DNA of 11,685 bases from Rhizobium sp. Q54. Lineage in GTDB: Bacteria; Pseudomonadota; Alphaproteobacteria; Rickettsiales; UBA1997. A program made the translations under genes and the position numbers. The notes under the pieces are model-generated. The model saw only the letters and a program-made list of their open reading frames with translations, was not told the DNA's origin and ran no database searches. Positions 5,995 through 11,685 of the stretch are shown piece by piece; within the stretch, counting starts at the first letter, position 1; every line of letters starts with the position of its first letter. The DNA lies in NCBI GenBank assembly GCA_945865855.1, contig CAMBES010000035.1, positions 1 through 11,685 on the forward strand. Reading direction: 5' to 3'.

Positions 5995-6978
5995 ATGATT
6001 TCTAAGCATAATTCCATTAAAAATTTTTCCAAAAAAGAACTGCTCGGATTTTACCGTGAAATGCTTCTTATTCGTCGCTTCGAAGAGAAGGCCGGACAAC
6101 TCTACGGAATGGGTTTAATCGCCGGTTTCTGTCACCTCTACATCGGCCAAGAGGCCATTGCTAGTGGGATGAGCCACACAATGAAAGACGGTGACAAAGT
6201 AATCACAACTTATCGCGACCACGGCCACATGATTTCTGTTGGCTCTGATCCGAAAAAAATAATGGCAGAACTTCTCGGCAGACGCGACGGTTCTTCAAAA
6301 GGCAAAGGTGGTTCAATGCATCTTTTTGATTTTGAAAAACATTTTTACGGCGGGCATGGAATCGTCGGTGCATCAGTGCCAATCGGCGCGGGGCTTGCTT
6401 TCGCCGATAAATATCTTGATAAGAAAAATGTAACTTACTGTTACTTCGGTGACGGCGCGGCGCATCAAGGACAAGTCTACGAAGCCTTTAACATGGCCAA
6501 GTTGTGGGATCTTCCAGTAATTTTTATTATTGAAAATAATCATTACGCAATGGGAACCTCGCAAGCGCGCGCATCTTCTACCAACGAGCTTCACAGAAGA
6601 GGTGAGGGCTTCAATATTCCGGGCGTAAAAATTGACGGGATGGATATTTTTGCCGTGATTTCTGAAGGACAAAAAGTTGTCGATTTCGTGCGCTCGGGCA
6701 AGGGTCCAATGATTATTGAAATGGATACTTATCGCTATCGCGGCCACTCAATGTCTGATCCGGCGACTTATCGCAGTAAAGAGGAAGTGAATTGTAAAAA
6801 AGAAAGCGACCCAATCGAATCTTTGCGCGAGGCGATTCTAACTAATAAAATCGCGGCTGAAAGTGACATTCAAAAAATAGACGACGCTATTAAGAGCGAA
6901 GTTAACGAGATTGTTGAGTTTGCCAAAAACTCTCCAGAGCCAGACGAATCAGAGCTCTTAACTGAAATTTACAATTAA
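5995..6978 (+). CDS. pdhA: Pyruvate dehydrogenase E1 component, alpha subunit
   Basis: PdhA and PdhB form the heterotetrameric E1 that decarboxylates pyruvate on thiamine diphosphate and passes the acetyl group to the lipoyl arm of E2, feeding the TCA cycle. The 327-residue product has the E1-alpha opening (FYREMLLIRRFEEKAGQLYG), the THDP/Mg motif from G152-D-G to N181-N182, and YRYRGHSMSDPATYR (246-258) with the conserved active-site H251. These features mark the pyruvate rather than the branched-chain enzyme, though only moderately. A TTG at 5989 would add two residues; the ATG at 5995 is the simpler start. No Shine-Dalgarno is evident. pdhB starts one base after the stop codon, so the two are translated from one message. 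Confidence 0.95.
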   Translation: MISKHNSIKNFSKKELLGFYREMLLIRRFEEKAGQLYGMGLIAGFCHLYIGQEAIASGMSHTMKDGDKVITTYRDHGHMISVGSDPKKIMAELLGRRDGSSKGKGGSMHLFDFEKHFYGGHGIVGASVPIGAGLAFADKYLDKKNVTYCYFGDGAAHQGQVYEAFNMAKLWDLPVIFIIENNHYAMGTSQARASSTNELHRRGEGFNIPGVKIDGMDIFAVISEGQKVVDFVRSGKGPMIIEMDTYRYRGHSMSDPATYRSKEEVNCKKESDPIESLREAILTNKIAAESDIQKIDDAIKSEVNEIVEFAKNSPEPDESELLTEIYN

Positions 6979-6979
6979 T

Positions 6980-7966
6980 ATGCTTAGAAAAATTACAGTC
7001 CGCGAAGCTCTACGTGAAGCGATGGCGGAAGAAATGCGCAGTGATAATAAAATTTTTGTAATGGGCGAAGAAGTCGCGGAATATAACGGCGCCTACAAGG
7101 TTACTCAAGGTTTGCTCGCTGAGTTTGGCGCGAAAAGAGTGATTGATACTCCGATTACTGAGCACGGTTTTGCTGGCCTGGCTGTAGGTGCGGCATTTGC
7201 TGGCCTTCGACCTGTGGTTGAATTTATGACCTTCAATTTTGCAATGCAGGCGATTGATCAAATCATTAATTCTGCAGCAAAAACCTGCTACATGTCTGGT
7301 GGGCAAGTGCGTTGCCCAATCGTTTTTCGTGGACCAAATGGCGCGGCCTCAAGGGTTGGTGCGCAGCACTCTCAATGTTACGCAGCTTGGTACGGTTCGG
7401 TGCCCGGATTAAAAGTGGTTTCGCCTTACAGTGCCGCTGATTGCAAAGGTTTGCTCAAATCTGCGATTCGCGATCCAAATCCTGTAGTTTTTCTCGAAAA
7501 TGAACTCACCTACGGCCTCTCTTTTGAAGAGGAGTATGATGAAGATCACATCGTTGAAATCGGCAAAGCAAAAGTTCTTCGTGAAGGAAAAGATGTGACA
7601 ATTATTGGTTTTTCTTTGGTGGTTAAGTATGCACTTGAAGCTGCAGAACAACTGGCCTTAGAAGGAATAGAAGCAGAAGTAATTGATTTACGCACAATAC
7701 GCCCAATCGATCGCGCAACAATAATTGAATCAGTGAAAAAAACTTCACGTTGCGTGACTGTTGAAGAGGGATTTCCATTTGCTTCAATCGGTTCTGAAAT
7801 TGCCTCAATTCTAATGGAAGAAGCTTTCGATTATCTTGATGCTCCAGTAAAAAAACTTGCCTCAGTGGACGGCCCTCTGCCTTACGCTGCAAACCTTGAA
7901 AGACTCGCTCTGCCAAAAACTGCAGACATTATTGCTGCAGTTAAAGAAGTTTGTTTTAGGGGTTAA
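6980..7966 (+). CDS. pdhB: Pyruvate dehydrogenase E1 component, beta subunit
   Basis: This is the partner of PdhA in the E1 heterotetramer; the active site lies at the alpha-beta interface. The 328-residue product begins at once with the transketolase-type pyrimidine-binding domain (TVREALREAMAEEM). It contains the conserved E61 (ITEHGFAGLAVGAA), which activates thiamine, the FNFAMQAIDQIINSAAK and GAQHSQ blocks, and the C-terminal domain with VIDLRTIRPID. There is no N-terminal lipoyl domain, unlike the ~450-residue PdhB of many free-living alphaproteobacteria but as in Rickettsia. Its last base is shared with the start of the next gene (TAATG), so downstream translation is probably coupled. 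No E2 (pdhC) gene follows here. Confidence 0.95.
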   Translation: MLRKITVREALREAMAEEMRSDNKIFVMGEEVAEYNGAYKVTQGLLAEFGAKRVIDTPITEHGFAGLAVGAAFAGLRPVVEFMTFNFAMQAIDQIINSAAKTCYMSGGQVRCPIVFRGPNGAASRVGAQHSQCYAAWYGSVPGLKVVSPYSAADCKGLLKSAIRDPNPVVFLENELTYGLSFEEEYDEDHIVEIGKAKVLREGKDVTIIGFSLVVKYALEAAEQLALEGIEAEVIDLRTIRPIDRATIIESVKKTSRCVTVEEGFPFASIGSEIASILMEEAFDYLDAPVKKLASVDGPLPYAANLERLALPKTADIIAAVKEVCFRG

Positions 7967-8310
7967 TGAAGGCCAATTTTCTTTACGATTTTGTTAAGAA
8001 AAATAACATCTCAAAACCCATCTTCATCGCCTATTTTACTGCATTAGTAATCATTTCTTATTTTTTTATCTTTACTATTTTTGGCGAGAAAGGATTGGTC
8101 AAATTTTTTGCGCTTAGGGGGCAAATCGAAAATAAAGAAATCACCAAGCAAGAGCTTTCATCTAAGATGCAGGCAAAAAAAAATTTAGTTGATGGAATGA
8201 GCCCAGACTCTCTAGATCTTGACCTTGTCGATGAACAATCGCGCAAAGTTCTTGGTTACGTCGGCAAGAATGAAGTGGTAATTTATCCCAATCAAAATGA
8301 GGGCGAATAA
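7966..8310 (+). CDS. FtsB/DivIC-family septum formation initiator
   Basis: This is a 114-residue bitopic membrane protein: a short cytoplasmic N-terminus, one transmembrane helix (about 19-39), a periplasmic helical segment likely to form a coiled coil (about 45-75), and the family's C-terminal block GMSPDSLDLDLVDEQSRKVLGY followed by NEVVIY. FtsB-like proteins join FtsL and FtsQ in the divisome and help activate septal peptidoglycan synthesis. In alphaproteobacteria the gene is commonly found beside the pdh genes, usually ahead of pdhA; here it follows pdhB. The start overlaps the pdhB stop by one base (TAATG) and the stop overlaps the next start in the same way, so no separate ribosome site is needed. 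Overall similarity in this family is low; the call rests on architecture, the C-terminal block and context. Confidence 0.85.
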   Translation: MKANFLYDFVKKNNISKPIFIAYFTALVIISYFFIFTIFGEKGLVKFFALRGQIENKEITKQELSSKMQAKKNLVDGMSPDSLDLDLVDEQSRKVLGYVGKNEVVIYPNQNEGE

Positions 8311-8918
8311 TGAATCTAGCTAACGAGCTTTACCGAAAATCTTTGCATTTTTTGCTAATTTTAATTCCGATTTTTTTCTGCAATTTTGGCAAGTGGAAAA
8401 CTTTAGCAATCATCGCTCCAATCACTGCTTTAGTGGTTTCTCTTGATTACTTACGCAAGAATAATCCACGGATACAAACCATTTTTTTGCGCTTATTTAA
8501 AACCATTCTGCGTCCGCACGAAATTGATGGAAGTAAACTTTGCGGTGCAAGTTTAGTTTTTCTTGCTGCCTGCATCAACTTTCTCGTTTTCAAAAAAGAA
8601 ATCGCAGTTACGTCTTTTTCAATCCTGATAATTTCTGATGGCTTGTCAGCCATTGTTGGAAAGTCTATTTCAAGTCAGCCATTTTTTGAGAAAACTCGTG
8701 CCGGAGCTTTGGCATTTTTTATCAGCGCTTTGATGGTTCTGGCTGTCTGTGGCTCTGCTTTTCATGTTCATCTCTGGTTTTATTCTTTTGGAGTTTTTTC
8801 TATTTTTTGTGTAACGATGATTGAAGCGCGCCCAAGTCTGCTCGATATTGACGACAATTTTTCTATTCCGATGGCGTTCTCTTTTTTGATGACCGGATTT
8901 GGTTTTATGTGGGGCTAA
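8310..8918 (+). CDS. Diacylglycerol/polyprenol (dolichol/phytol) kinase family membrane protein
   Basis: The 202-residue, mostly hydrophobic product has several membrane helices and the conserved pattern of the SEC59/DGK1/VTE5 family, which uses CTP to phosphorylate lipid alcohols. Visible in order are ELYRKSLHF (R9, K10, H13), DYLRKN (46-51), ISDGLSAIVGKSI (D110, G111, G117), FEKTRAGALAFF (K128, T129, G132) and the E172...LDIDDNFSIP block (D181, D182, N183). The family is sometimes annotated loosely as phosphatidate cytidylyltransferase, but the motifs favour the kinase. The substrate (diacylglycerol, undecaprenol or another prenol) cannot be told; a role in recycling lipid carriers for envelope synthesis is inference. 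It is coupled by TAATG to the FtsB-like gene, and its stop codon abuts the dnaG start. Confidence 0.8.
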   Translation: MNLANELYRKSLHFLLILIPIFFCNFGKWKTLAIIAPITALVVSLDYLRKNNPRIQTIFLRLFKTILRPHEIDGSKLCGASLVFLAACINFLVFKKEIAVTSFSILIISDGLSAIVGKSISSQPFFEKTRAGALAFFISALMVLAVCGSAFHVHLWFYSFGVFSIFCVTMIEARPSLLDIDDNFSIPMAFSFLMTGFGFMWG

Positions 8919-10679
8919 ATGCACTTCCCAAAAGATTTTCCTGAAAAATTACGCTCGGCAATTCTTATCTCCGAAGTTGTTGGTAAGCGTGTGAAACTAA
9001 AGCAGCGCGGCCAAGAATATTCGGGTCTTTGTCCTTTTCACAGTGAAAAAAGTCCGTCTTTTACCGCTAACGATCAGAAAGGTTTTTACCATTGTTTTGG
9101 ATGTGCGGCGCATGGCGATATAATTGGCTTTACCATGAATAGTGAAGGTCTCGAATTTCGTGACGCGGTGGTGAAATTAGCGGATGATTTTGGCATTGAA
9201 ATTCCTCAAATGAAGTTCGATGAAAGTAAAGAAAATCAGCTCGATCGCGACTACTTAATTCTCGAAAAAGCTGCGCAATTTTTTGAAAAAAATTTACACG
9301 GAAATGCTGGCTCAGAAGCGCGTAGCTACTTAAATAAACGCGGTCTCAATTCAGCTTCTGCAAAAAAATTCCGCCTTGGTTTTTCGTTAAATTCTTACGA
9401 AGCACTAACGAATTTTTTAATCGCAAATAACTTCTCACAGCTCGAGATTTCTAGGACGGGAATCATTGGCAAAAATGATCGTGGTAAATTTTACGACAAA
9501 TTTCGTAACCGAATAATTTTCCCAATTACCGACAAAAAAAATCGCGTGATTGCTTTTGGTGGGCGCGTTCTTGGGCCAGAAATGCCCAAATATTTAAACT
9601 CATCTGAAACAGAAATTTTTAAGAAAAATCAAACTCTCTACAATTTTGCGATGGCGCGCAAAGCTATATTTTCTAAGGGATCGGCCGTGGTAGTTGAGGG
9701 GTACATGGATGCAATTGCTTTGGCCAATAGTGGAATTGAAAATGTTGTTGCTGGCCTTGGTACCGCACTTGGCGCCGAACATTTAAAAGAGCTTTTTTAC
9801 GCCACAGATAAAATCGTAATTTGTTTAGATGGAGATTCAGCCGGAGTTCGTGCAGCTAAACGTGTCACCGAGATTGCTTTGCCTTTAATTAATGCGAGGA
9901 AAAATATCTTTTTTGCTTTGCTGCCAGGAAAAATGGATCCCGACGATTTCGTTAAAAATTTTGGCGCCAAGGAATTGGAGAAGATTTTTAATGCAGCGCC
10001 TCCGCTTTCAGAGAGCCTGTTTGAGTTTGCTCTAACTGAGCTTGCGATCGATCGCAGCAAAAAAATTTCTGCTGAAAATAAGGCTAAGCTCGAAGCTAAT
10101 TTAACGGCTAAAATTGCGACAATTCAGGATCAGGCGTCTAAAAAATATTTTTCTCTATTTGTTAAGGATTCGCTATTTTTAATTGGTCGTGGGCAAAAAA
10201 AATCTCCAGAAATTTTTAGCAAAATTACTTTGTTGCCACCAAGAAATTTGGCTGATGATTTATCTAAAAATATTATTGCCTTCATTGTAAAATTCCCAGA
10301 ATTGGCGCAGTTTCGTGACGATATTTTTGACATTAAGGAGCTGTTCTTAAGTAGTGAAAAACTGACTTATTTGAAAGAGCTACTGATTGAAAATGAAGGA
10401 CATGATTTGGCCGAGTTCACAGGCGAAATGCTTGAAATAGAAAATATTGTTGCAAGCCTTGAGGGCATTGATCTAGAGTCAGTTTCAATCAGGTTTCGTC
10501 TTCTGCTTTTGAAGGATTTATTACTTCAGGTAGAGGAGCAATGCAGAGAGTCTCTCGGCAAAATTAATGAAGCTGAGACTCACAAGACCGCAATTACAGA
10601 TCAAAAAATCAAAGAAATTTTCGATTACAAAAACTCACTCCAGGCCATGATTTTGGCCGCGGAGAAGGAATTAATTTAG
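8919..10679 (+). CDS. dnaG: DNA primase
   Basis: DnaG makes the RNA primers for the lagging strand and origin firing, working with the DnaB helicase. The 586-residue length is normal. The N-terminal CHC2 zinc ribbon has ligands C38, H41, C59 and C62 (CPFHSEKSPSF...HCFGC). The central RNA-polymerase domain includes RNRIIFPITDKKNRVIAFGGRVLG, and the Toprim fold has the catalytic E260 (VVEGYMD, 258-264) and the metal-binding DGDSAG (304-309). The C-terminal helicase-interaction part (from about 430) is weakly conserved, as usual. The ATG at 8919 follows the kinase stop codon with no gap. rpoD starts seven bases after dnaG ends; dnaG-rpoD is the core of the classic macromolecular-synthesis operon, here without rpsU. 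Confidence 0.97.
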   Translation: MHFPKDFPEKLRSAILISEVVGKRVKLKQRGQEYSGLCPFHSEKSPSFTANDQKGFYHCFGCAAHGDIIGFTMNSEGLEFRDAVVKLADDFGIEIPQMKFDESKENQLDRDYLILEKAAQFFEKNLHGNAGSEARSYLNKRGLNSASAKKFRLGFSLNSYEALTNFLIANNFSQLEISRTGIIGKNDRGKFYDKFRNRIIFPITDKKNRVIAFGGRVLGPEMPKYLNSSETEIFKKNQTLYNFAMARKAIFSKGSAVVVEGYMDAIALANSGIENVVAGLGTALGAEHLKELFYATDKIVICLDGDSAGVRAAKRVTEIALPLINARKNIFFALLPGKMDPDDFVKNFGAKELEKIFNAAPPLSESLFEFALTELAIDRSKKISAENKAKLEANLTAKIATIQDQASKKYFSLFVKDSLFLIGRGQKKSPEIFSKITLLPPRNLADDLSKNIIAFIVKFPELAQFRDDIFDIKELFLSSEKLTYLKELLIENEGHDLAEFTGEMLEIENIVASLEGIDLESVSIRFRLLLLKDLLLQVEEQCRESLGKINEAETHKTAITDQKIKEIFDYKNSLQAMILAAEKELI

Positions 10680-10682
10680 GAG
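10678..10682 (+). promoter_or_regulatory. Ribosome binding site of rpoD
   Basis: AGGAG overlaps the dnaG stop codon and ends four bases before the rpoD ATG at 10687. It supports the long form of the sigma factor: the lysine-rich tail is translated rather than being untranslated leader. Confidence 0.8.
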
Positions 10683-10686
10683 CAAA

Positions 10687-11685
10687 ATGGCAGTGAAAAA
10701 AGTCGTGAAAAAGGCAGTGGCAAAAAAAGTCACAAAAAAATTACCGGTAAAAAAATCTTTGAAAAAGATAGTGCAAAAAGTTGCGCCGAAAAAATCTAAG
10801 CCAATAGCAAAGGTTGCTCAAAAAAAAGTCGTTAAAAAGCCTGAGCCAAAAAAATCAGCCATAAAAAAAGTTGCACCGAAACAGCCTGTTAAAAAAGTTT
10901 CACCAAAAAAAGTGGCGAAAAAAGTCTTGCCAGTAAAAAAAGTTGTCAAAAAACCTGAGCCAAAAAAGCCTCTTCCTAAAAAAGAAGTTAAGAAGGTGAC
11001 AAAGCCGGTAAAACCAGAGCCTAAGCTGAAGAAAGAGAAAAAAGTTAAGCCGCCAAAAGCGCCAAAAGCTCCAAGAAAAGCAAAAGTTAAAGTTCCAGTT
11101 AATGACAGAACCATCTTTCTTGCAGAGAGATTTCAGTTGATTCAAGACGTGCGTTTAGCGATTCAAAAACATGACGAAGAAGGTAAAAAATTCTCCGACA
11201 AACTTGCTGAAAAATTAAAAAAACTTTTAGCGCTTGGAAAAACTCAAGGCTTTGTAACTCACGATCAAATCAACGATCATATCGATCCAGACACCAATGC
11301 GAGTAAGCTCGATCGCATCTTAGACATTCTCTCTGAATTCAAAATTCAAGTTGTCGAAAGAGAAGAGGATGTTGAAAGATTAATGGAAGAAAGTGCTGCC
11401 GCTAAGGATGATGAAAAAAGTCAGAAGCGTTCGGAAGACTCGGTAAAAACTTATTTGCGCTCGATGAGCACGGTAAAATTACTGACCCGTGAAGATGAAG
11501 TGGCGATCGCGATGCGTATCGAAGAAGGTCGCAATAAAACGATCAGATTCATTTACCAAGGCCCACTAATCATGCGTCACTTCATCGAGTGGTATAATGG
11601 CTTGTCGAACGGAACTATTTTGCTTCGCGACATCATTCGCATTGATGAAACTTACAATGCCGAACTTGAAGAAATTATCAAAAAT
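10687..11685 (+). CDS. rpoD: Primary sigma factor sigma70 (RpoD), N-terminal part, with a lysine-rich H1-like tail
   Basis: RpoD directs RNA polymerase to housekeeping promoters. The frame is open for 333 codons to the window end without a stop; the DNA-binding regions 2-4 lie beyond it. Residues 1-138 are a low-complexity basic tail: 55 lysines, five glutamates and no aspartates, mostly Lys, Val, Pro and Ala, with the unit KKVVKKPEPKK at 46-56 and again at 84-94. From about 173 the sequence is ordinary sigma70: region 1.1 (KLKKLLALGKTQGFVTHDQI and the DRILDILSE helix), region 1.2 (DSVKTYLRSMS, 251-261; LTREDEVAIAMRIEEGR) and the start of the non-conserved region. No in-frame ATG lies between residue 1 and region 1.1, and the AGGAG site supports the first ATG. 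It is last in the visible six-gene run. Basic tails occur on some alphaproteobacterial RpoDs, but this one is very long and lysine-dense. Confidence 0.95.
   Translation, partial: MAVKKVVKKAVAKKVTKKLPVKKSLKKIVQKVAPKKSKPIAKVAQKKVVKKPEPKKSAIKKVAPKQPVKKVSPKKVAKKVLPVKKVVKKPEPKKPLPKKEVKKVTKPVKPEPKLKKEKKVKPPKAPKAPRKAKVKVPVNDRTIFLAERFQLIQDVRLAIQKHDEEGKKFSDKLAEKLKKLLALGKTQGFVTHDQINDHIDPDTNASKLDRILDILSEFKIQVVEREEDVERLMEESAAAKDDEKSQKRSEDSVKTYLRSMSTVKLLTREDEVAIAMRIEEGRNKTIRFIYQGPLIMRHFIEWYNGLSNGTILLRDIIRIDETYNAELEEIIKN

Noticed and set aside
10818..11145. Phe/Gly-rich minus-strand reading frames opposite the rpoD tail
   Set aside because: They are the antisense shadow of lysine (AAA/AAG) codons and have no independent support.

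Overview
The window is A+T-rich, densely packed bacterial DNA that most resembles a small-genome alphaproteobacterium, with a Rickettsiales-like flavour. The grounds are: a NuoG without the extra N7 iron-sulfur cluster (the mitochondrial/alphaproteobacterial type); a short PdhB without the N-terminal lipoyl domain that many free-living alphaproteobacteria carry; an FtsB/DivIC protein next to pdhAB; dnaG followed directly by rpoD; and genes that abut or overlap by one base. This placement is inference from protein features and gene order; no database search was possible.

Left part (1-2513, minus strand): ssb (GTG start) is followed after 19 nt by nuoG, probably one transcript reading leftward. 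A 136-nt divergent spacer separates it from a secreted cyclophilin (2650-3216, plus). Next comes a 327-nt stretch without a convincing gene, holding an 80-nt nested palindrome that can fold as a three-way junction. Then a HIT-family hydrolase and metC (cystathionine beta-lyase) are closely spaced on the plus strand.

Middle (5125-5988): a decayed patch. On the minus strand lies a 109-codon fragment recognisable as the centre of a DUF692/MNIO protein. It has lost both ends and has no start codon. Directly upstream of it, on the same strand, is a gene for an 82-residue lysine-rich lipoprotein with its own strong intrinsic terminator. A small exported peptide ahead of a DUF692 enzyme is the layout of bufferin/Hvf-type peptide-modification operons, so this may be the relic of such a system.

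Right part (5995-11685, plus strand): a tight run pdhA-pdhB-ftsB-like-CTP-dependent lipid kinase-dnaG-rpoD, with junctions of +1 nt, TAATG overlaps or direct abutment. It joins central carbon metabolism, cell division, lipid phosphorylation, replication priming and the primary sigma factor. pdhC (E2) is not in the run. rpoD is cut by the window end and opens with a remarkable ~138-residue, roughly 40% lysine, histone-H1-like tail before the recognisable sigma70 regions 1.1 and 1.2.
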